A stretch of 44,577 bases of DNA from JAJRZX01 sp964472295. GTDB taxonomy: Bacteria > Desulfobacterota > GWC2-55-46 > JADFVP01. Position numbers and translations under genes: made by a program. Below are positions 23,355-30,518 of the stretch, one piece after another; the stretch's first letter is position 1, and every line of letters begins with the position of its first letter. The notes under the pieces are model-generated. The model searched no databases. It had not been told where the DNA came from and saw only the letters and a program-made list of their open reading frames with translations. Location of the stretch: the NCBI GenBank assembly GCA_964472295.1, contig CAYYJQ010000016.1, positions 1-44,577 on the forward strand. The letters are read 5' to 3'.

Positions 23355-24401
23355 CTATGCGGCCGTTGCCTTCGCAGACTCCATGATAAGGGCGTTCACT
23401 ATGGCCACGGCCACGGAGCTTCCACCCTTACGTCCCCGCGTGGTGATGTACGCCGCGCCCGAGTTCATAAGCGCGTCCTTTGAGTCCGCGGCCCCTACAA
23501 AGCCCACGGGGACCCCAATGACAAGGGCAGGCGAGGCCGAGCCCTCTTGTATGATTTTCAGCACCTCTTCAAGGGCTGTTGGGGCGTTTCCTATGACGAT
23601 AATGGCTCCGTCCATGAAGGGGGCGGCCATGCGCATGGCCGTTGCCGTCCTCGTGGCCCCTGTCTCGCGGGCCTTTCTGGCCACGGCCGGGTCGGCGGAA
23701 AAACACCTCACAACACCGCCAAGGGGCGCGAGACGTCCCCTTGAGACGCCGGATTCCACCATGCGCACATCGGTTATTATGTCCGCGCCACCCCCAATCG
23801 CGCTGATGCCGGCCTCCACGGCGCCAGGGCCGAAGGCGAGGATGTCACGGAACTCGAAGTCCGCTGTCGCGTGGATTACACGCTTTACTATCTCACGTTC
23901 TGATGACGAAAAACCACTTAAGTCAGTCTCAGACTCAATAATCGTAAAACTCTCCCTCTCAATGGGATGCTGTCCCCTTACGGGTCCATGACGCGGGGGC
24001 TCACCTCCGAGGGCCTCGTTAAGCCTCTCAACGACTATCTCAAGGAGGTTCTCGTGAAAGCCGAGGTTCCCCGTAATCCTCATCTTCAGGTCCGGGTACT
24101 TTTCGCGGGCAAGGTCCATCTCACCAGGTATGTCCTTTACCACGTGGGCCCCGCAGTAGAGGAAATAGGGCATTACCGTGATGTCCCTGTAGCCACGGTC
24201 AAGGAGGCCTTCAAGGGCAGTATGGAAGTCCGGGGGGGCGAGTTGAAGAAAGGCCGGCTCCACGACGCCAAAGGTCTTCATCTCATGAAGGGCTCTTGCC
24301 GTCTCCCTTAGTATGTCGTTCGCCTCGTTCCTCTTTGAGCCGTGCCCGAGAAGGAGGACCGCGTGGTCCGGGGGCGCGCCTTCTTTAAAATCCGTTTTCA
24401 T
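23355..24401 (-). CDS. cbiX-cbiC: Fused sirohydrochlorin cobaltochelatase / cobalt-precorrin-8 methylmutase
   Basis: One 348-residue chain with two enzymes. Residues about 10-130 are CbiX, which inserts Co(II) into sirohydrochlorin; AVLLLGHGSKRNEAND and MPYFLYCGAHVVKDIP contain the two metal/proton-transfer histidines. From QHPIERESFTIIESE, about residue 148 on, it is CbiC, which moves the C11 methyl to C12 to form cobyrinate; AIGGGADIITDVRMVESGV and GVPVGFVGAADSKDALM are typical. It thus performs the first and last steps of ring assembly. The ATG at 24401 is chosen for AGGAGACAGGTG upstream; a GTG 18 bases earlier is weaker. First gene after the B12 riboswitch. Confidence 0.92.
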   Translation of the reverse strand: MKTDFKEGAPPDHAVLLLGHGSKRNEANDILRETARALHEMKTFGVVEPAFLQLAPPDFHTALEGLLDRGYRDITVMPYFLYCGAHVVKDIPGEMDLAREKYPDLKMRITGNLGFHENLLEIVVERLNEALGGEPPRHGPVRGQHPIERESFTIIESETDLSGFSSSEREIVKRVIHATADFEFRDILAFGPGAVEAGISAIGGGADIITDVRMVESGVSRGRLAPLGGVVRCFSADPAVARKARETGATRTATAMRMAAPFMDGAIIVIGNAPTALEEVLKIIQEGSASPALVIGVPVGFVGAADSKDALMNSGAAYITTRGRKGGSSVAVAIVNALIMESAKATAA

Positions 24402-24444
24402 CACCTGTCTCCTCTTCACTTGTGGGGCAACATATCAGTTTTTT

Positions 24445-24553
24445 TGTCGGTTTCGCCACGCTCTACCCAACCTGCGAATCTTTTGGTGGGCAGTGCCCAC
24501 CCTACTGGTTTTCTTTGACTGAATAATTCGTCCCTGAATTATTCAGAGGTTCC
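24445..24553. repeat. Composite R1 + R3 + hairpin element in the cobalamin operon leader
   Basis: An R1 copy (24445-24476), the R3 palindrome GGTGGGCAGTGCCCACC (within 24484-24504) and a perfect 9-bp hairpin GAATAATTC/GAATTATTC at 24521-24544, followed by AGAGGTTCC. The R1-R3 part is the same as at 11264-11305; the hairpin recurs, with its loop inverted, near 35300. Confidence 0.75.
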
Positions 24554-24576
24554 CTAAAAGAAGGCAGGGTTGTTTT

Positions 24577-24634
24577 AATATGCGGCAGAGGCCGCTTCTT
24601 TCTATTTTATCTTTTTGCGGGCATAGCCCGCCCC
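24577..24634. repeat. Two further R3-like palindromes
   Basis: GCGGCAGAGGCCGC at about 24581-24594 and GCGGGCATAGCCCGC at about 24618-24632, between the riboswitch terminator and the first operon gene. Transcripts reading past the terminator would contain a series of hairpins here. Confidence 0.6.
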
Positions 24635-24685
24635 CCCTCGCCCTCTTCTTTTCTTTTTCCGGTTTTTCCTCTCCAGTTTTTACCC

Positions 24686-24722
24686 AAAAAAAATCCCCTG
24701 CCTTCTGGAGAGAAGGGAGGGG
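24686..24722 (-). terminator. Intrinsic terminator of the cobalamin riboswitch
   Basis: On the minus strand CCCCTCCCTTCT, loop CTCC, AGAAGGCAGGGG (an 11-bp stem with one mismatch) followed by ATTTTTTTT. It lies about 80 nt after the aptamer and well before cbiX-cbiC, as expected for transcription attenuation. Confidence 0.88.
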
Positions 24723-24799
24723 TCTCGACCTCGAAGCGGTTCTAAGAGGAAGATATTGCGGCTCATGCCCCCCACCTTCCTGACACCGAGGAAGACGTG

Positions 24800-24975
24800 G
24801 ACCCATTCGGAGAGGTATCCTGACTCGCGGCTCGACCTACTATCCCCGGCCTTCCCGGCGCGTATCAAAAAATGCGCCAGTGGCCTTTTGAGGGGAATTC
24901 GTCACCGCTCACAGTGGCGTGCCCGTTCCCGATTCTCCGCGCTGGGCGCGAACCACGGGATTCCCTGTATACTCC
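24800..24975 (-). promoter_or_regulatory. Cobalamin (B12) riboswitch
   Basis: The minus strand shows, in order, ATACAGGGAATCCCGTG, CGGAGAATCGGGAACGGGC, the B12-box core GCCACTGTGA (24909-24918), CGCCGGGAAGGCCGG and GAGTCAGGATACC (24814-24826). These are the ordered conserved blocks of the cobalamin aptamer. It sits between a promoter and an intrinsic terminator ahead of the cobalt/cobalamin genes, so adenosyl- or related cobalamin probably shuts the operon off. Confidence 0.95.
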
Positions 24976-25013
24976 CCGAGGGGGGAGAACCGAATAGGAA
25001 TAAAATTTTATTA

Positions 25014-25042
25014 AGTATTGCACAGGGCCAATGCAGTGTCAA
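25014..25042 (-). promoter_or_regulatory. Promoter of the cobalamin operon
   Basis: On the minus strand TTGACA (25037-25042), a 17-nt spacer and AATACT (25014-25019). The -35 is a perfect consensus. Transcription would start about 30-40 nt before the riboswitch. The promoter begins just beyond the trmJ stop codon. Confidence 0.75.
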
Positions 25043-25061
25043 GGCATAAGTCCTTTGGAGT

Positions 25062-25820
25062 TCAGCGTCCGAGCCTTGCGAGTATCTGCGTGAACAAGCC
25101 CCGGAGCATGTTGACCTCTTTTTCCATGAGGGAGGTCCTGCCGAAGAGTCTTCTAAAGTTCTTCATTATGGCGCGGAGGAGAAACTCTCTTCCCTCATTG
25201 CCGTAATCAAGGGCCCGGAGCGTCTCTTCCATGTGGGCGTACATCCTCTCTATTTCGCCTCTCGGGGCCGAAGTGACAGCACGCCCCGCAGGGGCCTGTC
25301 CAGAACCCATGTAGAGGTAATGGGCAAGGAGGAAGACGGCGTGCGAGAGGTTAAGTGAGCGGTAGTCTTCATGGGCCGGGAGTTCCACGAAGGCGTCAGC
25401 AAGGGCGAGTTCGGTGTTCACGAGGCCACGGTCCTCGCGGCCAAAGAGTATGGCCACGGCGTTTTCACGGCCCATCTCCATGACAAGGGGCACGGCCCCG
25501 GCCACGTCCATGAGGGGTTCTCTCTGCTTGCCAGTTCTTCTTGTTGTTGCGAGGACAAAGCCGAAGTCGCGGACGCACTCATGGAGGGTCTTGTAAATAC
25601 GCGCGCCAAGGACTACCTCACCTGCGTTGCAGGCCCGGCCAAGGCACTCATCGTTCATGAACTCGCAGGGGTTTACGAGGACAAGGCTTTTGAGGCCATT
25701 ATTACGCATGGCCCGGGCCGTGGCGCCGATGTTTGCCGGGCCCTGTGGCTCCACGAGGACGATGGAGATTTTTTCGAGAGGTCCCTGGACCTGAGCGGCA
25801 GTATGGTCTGAGGTGCTCAT
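25062..25820 (-). CDS. trmJ: tRNA/rRNA methyltransferase, TrmJ-like SPOUT family
   Basis: A SAM-dependent 2'-O-ribose methyltransferase; TrmJ modifies position 32 of tRNAs. The 252-residue protein has the SPOUT motifs IVLVEPQGPANIGATARAMR (motif 1, with N and R), AILFGREDRGLVNTELALAD (motif 2) and SLNLSHAVFLLAHYLY (motif 3, the knot). The C-terminal extension with EETLRALDYGNEGREFLLRAI and RRLFGRTSLMEKEVNMLRG is the TrmJ-type helical tail. A perfect TATAAT lies about 50 bp upstream. It appears to be a single-gene unit in front of the cobalamin operon. Confidence 0.9.
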   Translation of the reverse strand: MSTSDHTAAQVQGPLEKISIVLVEPQGPANIGATARAMRNNGLKSLVLVNPCEFMNDECLGRACNAGEVVLGARIYKTLHECVRDFGFVLATTRRTGKQREPLMDVAGAVPLVMEMGRENAVAILFGREDRGLVNTELALADAFVELPAHEDYRSLNLSHAVFLLAHYLYMGSGQAPAGRAVTSAPRGEIERMYAHMEETLRALDYGNEGREFLLRAIMKNFRRLFGRTSLMEKEVNMLRGLFTQILARLGR

Positions 25821-25871
25821 GGGCGCACCAAAGGGGTCTTTATCTTATGTGCAAGAGATTTCATGGCCGGG

Positions 25872-25877
25872 ATTATA
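25872..25877 (-). promoter_or_regulatory. -10 element upstream of trmJ
   Basis: A perfect TATAAT on the minus strand about 50 bp before the trmJ ATG. The -35 region 17 bp upstream (TTCCAG) is poor. Confidence 0.5.
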
Positions 25878-25963
25878 CCAGAAAGATTGCGCCTCTGGAA
25901 TAGCCGCGTAGAGGGCGACAGAGGACTCCACGAAGACATGGCCGGGGGGCGCGCAAAGGAAGA

Positions 25964-25991
25964 AGCCCCCTGCCCATAAGGGCAGGGGGCT
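25964..25991 (-). terminator. Terminator-like hairpin after the sigma-factor gene
   Basis: A perfect 12-bp stem AGCCCCCTGCCC/GGGCAGGGGGCT with a 4-nt loop, about 90 bp past the sigma-gene stop. On the minus strand it is followed by TCTTCCTTT, a weak T-rich tract, so it probably ends the perR-prx-RCKP-sigma transcript. Confidence 0.7.
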
Positions 25992-26077
25992 CTCGGTTTG
26001 AAAGGAACAACTTTTTGTGGCGGGTCTTGTGAAAAGTCTTAAAAAGCCTCCTGGTCCGCCGGCCCAGGAGACCGGGT

Positions 26078-27073
26078 TCAAACCACGTCGCTGAAGGTCA
26101 TGTCGTGGTCGCTGATAATCTTTCTTAGTTTTCCAAGGGCCTTGACCTCAATCTGGCGCACCCTCTCGCGCGTGACGCCGAGCCTCAGGCCTATCTTCTC
26201 AAGGGTCTCGACCTCGCTTCCGTCTATGCCGAAGCGGAGTTTTATTATTTCGGCCTCGTTCTTTTCAAGAAGGGTGAGCCATTCACGGACCTTCTTCACC
26301 CTCTTTTCGCCGTCTATTACCTCCATTGGCGTCGGCGAGGTAGTGTCCTCGATCCTATCAAGGAGGGGCTGCTCGAACTCCCCCGGGAGTGTTGACTCAA
26401 GGGAGCAGGTCTTCTTGACGATCTTGTCGAGTTTTCTTACGTACTTTTCCTTGAGGCCTGTCTGCCCCGAGACCTCGGCCATGAGGGGTTCTCTCTTGAA
26501 CTGCGCACGGAGCGTACGCCTCGCGCGCGTAATCTTGGCAAGGTCGTTGGTGACATGAATGGGCAAGCGCACGGTATTGGCCTGGTTTGCTATGGCCCTG
26601 TCAACAGACTGCCTGATCCAGTATGTGGCGTATGTGGAGAACCTGCAACCCTTTACGGACCTGAAGCGCTCAACGGCCTTTATGAGGCCTATATTCCCCT
26701 CTTCAATGAGATCCTGCAGGGGAAGCCCCCTTCCCGTGAACCTCTTGGCGATATTGATGACGAGGCGGAGGTTAGACTCTATCATCTTTCTTCTCGCCCC
26801 TTCGTCACCAAGGGCGATCCGCGCGGCAAGGGCCTTTTCCTCGTCAGCGGTGAGGAGCCCTATGCCCTTGATGCTATCGAAGTAGGAACTTATGGCGTTC
26901 CTGCCGACAGCAACGCTGGTCCTTGAATTGGTCTTGCCTTTACGCCGCGGCCTTCTCTTTATCGGTCTCTCAGGAGATGAGTCCGCGCGTACTGAAGGAC
27001 GGGGTAAGAGGCAGAAAGCCGCATCAATCTTATCGTGCTCCTTTATCTCGTTAACCACGGAAGTAGTTATCAT
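26078..27073 (-). CDS. Sigma-70 family RNA polymerase sigma factor, RpoS-like
   Basis: A 331-residue primary-like sigma factor without the long N-terminal region of RpoD. Region 1.2 is YFDSIKGIGLLTADEEKAL. Region 2 has NLRLVINIAKRFTGRGLPL, then DLIEEGNIGLIKAVERF and FSTYATYWIRQSVDRAIA. Region 3 follows (KITRARRTLRAQFKREP). Region 4 ends with ETLEKIGLRLGVTRERVRQ and IEVKALGKLRKI. The first 60 residues are basic and low-complexity. The architecture fits RpoS/group-2 factors that direct general stress or stationary-phase genes. It is the last gene of the perR-prx-RCKP group, 44 bp after the mini-protein, suggesting redox-linked expression. Confidence 0.9.
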   Translation of the reverse strand: MITTSVVNEIKEHDKIDAAFCLLPRPSVRADSSPERPIKRRPRRKGKTNSRTSVAVGRNAISSYFDSIKGIGLLTADEEKALAARIALGDEGARRKMIESNLRLVINIAKRFTGRGLPLQDLIEEGNIGLIKAVERFRSVKGCRFSTYATYWIRQSVDRAIANQANTVRLPIHVTNDLAKITRARRTLRAQFKREPLMAEVSGQTGLKEKYVRKLDKIVKKTCSLESTLPGEFEQPLLDRIEDTTSPTPMEVIDGEKRVKKVREWLTLLEKNEAEIIKLRFGIDGSEVETLEKIGLRLGVTRERVRQIEVKALGKLRKIISDHDMTFSDVV

Positions 27074-27117
27074 CTCTCACCCCCCTTTCCTGTCTTATCT
27101 CAGATCATGGGCAGGAC

Positions 27118-27225
27118 CTATTCCTCATCCTTCTCGAATTCCCTGCCCTCGCACTCAGGGCATTTTCTCGGTTTGCACCTTGATTCTTTCGAGTAACCGC
27201 ATTTAGCGCACTTCCACTGGGCCAT
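27118..27225 (-). CDS. RCKP-type rubredoxin-like mini-protein, 35 residues
   Basis: A 35-residue protein too small for most gene finders. It starts MAQWKCAKCGYSKESRCKPR and continues KCPECEGREFEKDEE. Two CxxC knuckles (CAKC and CPEC) form a rubredoxin-like iron or zinc site, and the RCKPRKCPEC segment matches the RCKP rubredoxin-like family. The start is supported by AAGGAG ten bases upstream of ATG. It lies between the peroxiredoxin (71 bp) and the sigma factor (44 bp). An electron-transfer or metal-binding role in peroxide defence is likely, by context. Confidence 0.85.
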   Translation of the reverse strand: MAQWKCAKCGYSKESRCKPRKCPECEGREFEKDEE

Positions 27226-27296
27226 GTTTCTATCTCCTTTTACGTATTTTTCAGTTTAATCTGTCCTGTACCAGGTACTCCCGACAGGCCCCTGTT

Positions 27297-27893
27297 TTAT
27301 CCAAGGTGGGCCTGCGCGTAATCCTCGAGCCCTTCCTGCGTGGGCTTCATCGAGTCCTCGCCCTTTTTCCAGTTGGCCGGGCATACCTCTCCGTGCTGTT
27401 CCGTGAACTCAACGGCATCGAGGACCCTCAGTATCTCATCCACGTTCCGGCCTATGGGCAGGTCATTTATCGTATAACTGCGAAGGTTACCGGCCTTGTC
27501 TATGATAAATACGCCTCTAAGGGCCACGCCGGCGGCCTCAAGGAGCACGCCATAGCGGCAACTGATGCTCTTGTTGAGGTCTGAGACGAGGGGATAATTA
27601 ATCTCACCTATACCGCCCTCTTTCCTATCAGTCTTTCTCCACTTGGCGTGAGAGAACTGGCTGTCCACTGATACGCCTATGACCTGCGCGTCCCTTGACT
27701 TGAATTCATCTATCCTGTCGCTCAAGGCAATAATCTCCGTTGGGCAGACAAAGGTAAAATCAAGGGGGTAGAAGAACAATACCACGTACTTACCCTTGTA
27801 ATCCGATAGACTCAGTTCCTTTATGGAGCCATCCTCATATACTGCCTGTGCCGTAAAATCTGGTGCCGCTTTCTGAACAAAGGCTTCACACAT
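27297..27893 (-). CDS. 2-Cys peroxiredoxin (AhpC/TSA family)
   Basis: Reduces hydrogen peroxide and organic peroxides with cysteine chemistry. The 198-residue protein has the peroxidatic Cys in FYPLDFTFVCPTE (C50) and the resolving Cys in HGEVCPANW (about C170), the typical 2-Cys arrangement. RGVFIIDKAGNLRSYTINDLPIGRNVDE is the family core. The start at 27893 is chosen because GGAGGAG lies just upstream; a longer upstream reading overlaps the perR-like gene. It sits 31 bp downstream of the Fur/PerR-type regulator, a classic pairing. Confidence 0.94.
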   Translation of the reverse strand: MCEAFVQKAAPDFTAQAVYEDGSIKELSLSDYKGKYVVLFFYPLDFTFVCPTEIIALSDRIDEFKSRDAQVIGVSVDSQFSHAKWRKTDRKEGGIGEINYPLVSDLNKSISCRYGVLLEAAGVALRGVFIIDKAGNLRSYTINDLPIGRNVDEILRVLDAVEFTEQHGEVCPANWKKGEDSMKPTQEGLEDYAQAHLG

Positions 27894-27924
27894 CTTTTCT
27901 TCTCCTCCTGGTTTTGTTTTTCCG

Positions 27925-28332
27925 TTATTTACAGTTACTGCAGAGTCCATAAAAGTCAACGTGATTGCCTGTTACCTCAAAATCACTGAGTACATTCTCT
28001 GGAAGCCTTAGCGAGGCCGAGTAATCCACCATTACATCATCAATCCTTCCGCAGGACGTGCACCTTATGTGATGGTGCGGAGAGGCATTGGGGTCAAAGT
28101 GCCGACGCCCGGGGTCTATGTTAATCTCAACAAGGTCTCCCCTCTCCACAAGGGCCTGCACGGTATTGTAAACCGTGGCGAAGGATATGGTTGGATAGGC
28201 CTTTTTTATATCCCTGAAAATATCCTCGGCGCTGGGGTGGCTCGTGTTACCTTCAAGGTAGCGTAGTATGGCGAGTCTCTGCGGCGTAAGTTTAAAACCC
28301 TGTCCCCTGTATTTTTCTATTATGCTCTCCAT
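27925..28332 (-). CDS. Fur-family regulator, probably PerR-like
   Basis: A 135-residue metal-dependent repressor. The N-terminal winged helix includes KLTPQRLAILRYLEGNTSHPSAEDIF and KAYPTISFATVYNTVQALVERGDLVEI. The C-terminal half carries the regulatory His/Asp set (GRRHFDPNASPHHHIRC) and the structural zinc cysteines in CTSCGRIDD and the final CSNCK. Its place directly ahead of a peroxiredoxin argues for PerR (peroxide sensing) rather than Fur. The ATG at 28332 follows GGGAAGG. It probably represses its own operon, including the downstream sigma factor. Confidence 0.88.
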   Translation of the reverse strand: MESIIEKYRGQGFKLTPQRLAILRYLEGNTSHPSAEDIFRDIKKAYPTISFATVYNTVQALVERGDLVEINIDPGRRHFDPNASPHHHIRCTSCGRIDDVMVDYSASLRLPENVLSDFEVTGNHVDFYGLCSNCK

Positions 28333-28392
28333 AATACCTTCCCTGGCCCGCGCCCGGCAAGACCGCCGGCCTTTTCGTAAATTTCCCGGCAA

Positions 28393-28830
28393 GCCCCTGC
28401 TCTTATCCGCCCCCCTTTCCGCCCCCCCTTGCCATAATATTCACTTACCCTATATATATGTCCATTTCTTACTTTTGGCTACCTTTATTTTTGTTTTTTT
28501 TCAAGAAATCGTGTCCTCTCTCCATATGCCTGTAACTATTCTTTTCATACTGCCTGAAACTTATCTTCATTCTTAACTCCTGGTAACATTCTCATCTCAC
28601 AATATCCTTGCCCACAATCTGAAGTATCTTCCATCACTACTCCAAGCCCCTGCGTCCCCCATGCCCGCTTACTTACAGGCCCCGTGTTCACCTGCTTACG
28701 CCCCCGCCCTGTTTTACTACTCCCCTTAGACCACTTGCTTACACCCCCAATGCACACTTTCTTAAGCCCCCACGCCCACTTACTTTCACCTGCACGCCCA
28801 CTTACCTGCTTCCCTTATAACCATTTTTGA
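28393..28830. other. Intergenic region with extreme strand bias and short repeats
   Basis: No credible gene. The plus strand is strikingly C/T-rich and G-poor over roughly 400 bp. It carries irregular repeats around CACTTAC and CTTACnCCCC; the clearest is CACGCCCACTTAC at 28771 and again at 28793, 22 bp apart. The minus strand is correspondingly G-rich and C-poor with several GGGGG runs. This could be a long leader of the perR-like operon or a Rho-loading type region on the opposite strand. Confidence 0.5.
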
Positions 28831-28884
28831 ATGATTATTATCTTTGATTAATTCCATTATAGTAATAATTCAAAACTTGTCAAG

Positions 28885-28912
28885 CTTTTTTTACGGCACA
28901 ACGTAAAAAAAG
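28885..28912. repeat. Perfect inverted repeat, T-tract/A-tract hairpin
   Basis: CTTTTTTTACG, loop GCACAA, CGTAAAAAAAG: an 11-bp perfect inverted repeat. It could act as a weak bidirectional terminator, though the stem is AT-rich. It separates the C-rich region from the next 360 bp. Confidence 0.7.
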
Positions 28913-29269
28913 TACATTCCGCCCGTAAAGGGATGGGAGCCGTTCCCCATAAAGCCAATGAAAACCGCAGGGCGAGGCACCTGGGATATAATTAGCAATA
29001 ATTGCAAAAAGGCGTCTCAAGAAGGGCTTATACGGAAATGGAGACAGAGCGGGTTGTGAAAAAGTCTCAGGGGAGGCCCTTACCTCGCATGGGAAGGCAT
29101 AGCGCCATGGACGGCCTTGACCACGCGCTCCAAATCGTGGTAAAAACGCCATGAACGCGGAATTTTAAAAAAAAGTCTTGGATGGCAATAAAAACCCTTC
29201 AGGGACAGGCTCTCCAGGGGAATCTGGGACAGGACTTACGGGAAAAAACCCTAAACGCGAGGTACTGCG
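28913..29269. other. Non-coding gap before the membrane-protein gene
   Basis: No gene, RNA or strong promoter recognised. A small palindrome GCAATAATTGC is at 28995-29005. Codon-like statistics change back toward the GC-rich genome average after about 29040. Confidence 0.4.
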
Positions 29270-29755
29270 ATGCTCTTTCACACAATGCACATCTTACACC
29301 TGCTCACGGTCATACTCTGGATAGGCGGGCTCGGCTTCATCACCACCATGGTCTTTCCCATAATCCTCAAGACAGAGGACCCCCTTGGCAAGGTCCTGCT
29401 TTTCAGGAAAATCGAGCACAGGTTCGCGCGAACGGCAAGGGTCTACAACCTTATTACAGGGGCCTCTGGCATCATCATGGTCCTGCTCATGGGCTGGCAG
29501 TCCATACTCTTTACAAAGTCAGGCCTGCCTCTCCTTGTCATGGCCCTCATATGGGTCTTCTGGTTTGTAATGCTCTTTGGCCTTGAACCCCTGGTGATAC
29601 GGAAGATGCTTGAGCGCATGCTGAAGAACAACAAGGACATGGATATTGACGCCGTCTTCTCAAGGATGAACAGGATGCACTGGATACTCCTTGTCGTCTC
29701 CTTCATAGCGGCTACAGCAGGGGCAGTCTTTGCCCATGGCTTTGTATCGTTATGA
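29270..29755 (+). CDS. Four-helix membrane protein, CopD/DUF2269-like
   Basis: A 161-residue integral membrane protein with four hydrophobic helices: MHILHLLTVILWIGGLGFIT, VYNLITGASGIIMVLLMGW, LPLLVMALIWVFWFVMLFGL and WILLVVSFIAATAGAVFAHG. Histidines in the first helix (MHILHLL) and a conserved-looking WIGG recall CopD-like or DUF2269-type families, some of which bind haem or copper. The ATG follows CGAGGT. It is convergent with ogt and has no other partner, so function is not assigned. Confidence 0.7.
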   Translation: MLFHTMHILHLLTVILWIGGLGFITTMVFPIILKTEDPLGKVLLFRKIEHRFARTARVYNLITGASGIIMVLLMGWQSILFTKSGLPLLVMALIWVFWFVMLFGLEPLVIRKMLERMLKNNKDMDIDAVFSRMNRMHWILLVVSFIAATAGAVFAHGFVSL

Positions 29756-29812
29756 GATCTGCCACGACCCGCACGATGAAATCGCAAAAAAGAGTTGGCG
29801 CAGTCTCAAGAC

Positions 29813-30367
29813 CTAAAAGGTAAGCCCCTCCAAGCCAAGAAGCCTTTTCTTTATCTCCACCCCGCCTCCTCCAGACCAGCCCCCAATGGTCCCGTCTGAC
29901 CGCACAACCCTGTGGCATGGTATTACAATGGGGACCATATTCCGTGCGCAGGCGCCGGCAACGGCACGGCACGCGCGCGGTCCTCCAATGGCCTCCGCCA
30001 CCTCGGCATAAGAGCGCGTCTGCCCATAAGGTATCTCTCCGAGGGCACGCCAAACGGCCCTGTCAAAGGCCGTGCCATGGGGCCTCACCTTGATGGGAGA
30101 AAAATCAACGGCCAGGCCCGCAAAGTATTGGTCAAGAAGGGTAAAAAGAAGGGAGAAGGATGATTCGTAGCCCTGTAGAGAGATAGGCGCGTAAAGCCTC
30201 TCTTCAAGTGAACGCCTGAAGGAGGCACTCTTCCCTGAGAAGGAAATTGCCACAAGTGCGGATCCCTCCATGGCAACGCAGAGAGGCCCAAGAGGTGACC
30301 TGAAGATGGAAAAGTCAAGGGATAAGACGGGCCCCGGCTTTATGGCTTCTCTATTAAGCGTCTTCAT
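29813..30367 (-). CDS. ogt: Methylated-DNA-protein cysteine methyltransferase
   Basis: Suicide repair enzyme that takes the alkyl group from O6-alkylguanine. The 184-residue protein has FDRAVWRALGEIPYGQTRSYAEVA, the helix-turn-helix RACRAVAGACARN and the acceptor-Cys motif IVIPCHRVVRSDG with GGWSGG after it. The N-terminal part is the ribonuclease-like domain, without the Ada metal domain, so Ogt-type. It is followed (minus direction) by a convergent membrane protein and preceded by an R2 repeat. Confidence 0.95.
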   Translation of the reverse strand: MKTLNREAIKPGPVLSLDFSIFRSPLGPLCVAMEGSALVAISFSGKSASFRRSLEERLYAPISLQGYESSFSLLFTLLDQYFAGLAVDFSPIKVRPHGTAFDRAVWRALGEIPYGQTRSYAEVAEAIGGPRACRAVAGACARNMVPIVIPCHRVVRSDGTIGGWSGGGGVEIKKRLLGLEGLTF

Positions 30368-30394
30368 TGGTCACGGAAAAAGAGATTAAAACCT

Positions 30395-30461
30395 CTCGCT
30401 TTCTTTTGGAAAAAAGAAAGCGAGGCAAAGAAAACCAATGCCAGCGGCCTCTGGCCGCTGG
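30395..30461. repeat. R2 palindrome plus R3-like hairpin upstream of ogt
   Basis: CTCGCTTTCTTTT with AAAAGAAAGCGAG (30395-30424), then GCAAAGAAAACCAATG, then CCAGCGGCC, TCT, GGCCGCTGG (30441-30461). Same R2-R3 order as at other sites. It fills most of the gap between ogt and the M23 peptidase gene. Confidence 0.7.
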
Positions 30462-30518
30462 AAAAAGAATGACTGCGTAAGAGAAAAGGGGGGGGTTAAG
30501 GGGGCGGACCGCACGGCC

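Noticed and set aside
26068..26090. tRNA T-arm-like GGTTCAAACC
   Set aside because: No acceptor, D or anticodon stems around it; it overlaps the end of the sigma-factor gene.
28545..28757. 70-codon minus-strand frame in the C-rich gap
   Set aside because: It arises from the strong strand bias and short repeats; no recognisable domain or ribosome site.
28667..28808. Possible CRISPR array
   Set aside because: Repeats are short, irregular and degenerate, with no constant spacer length and no cas genes.
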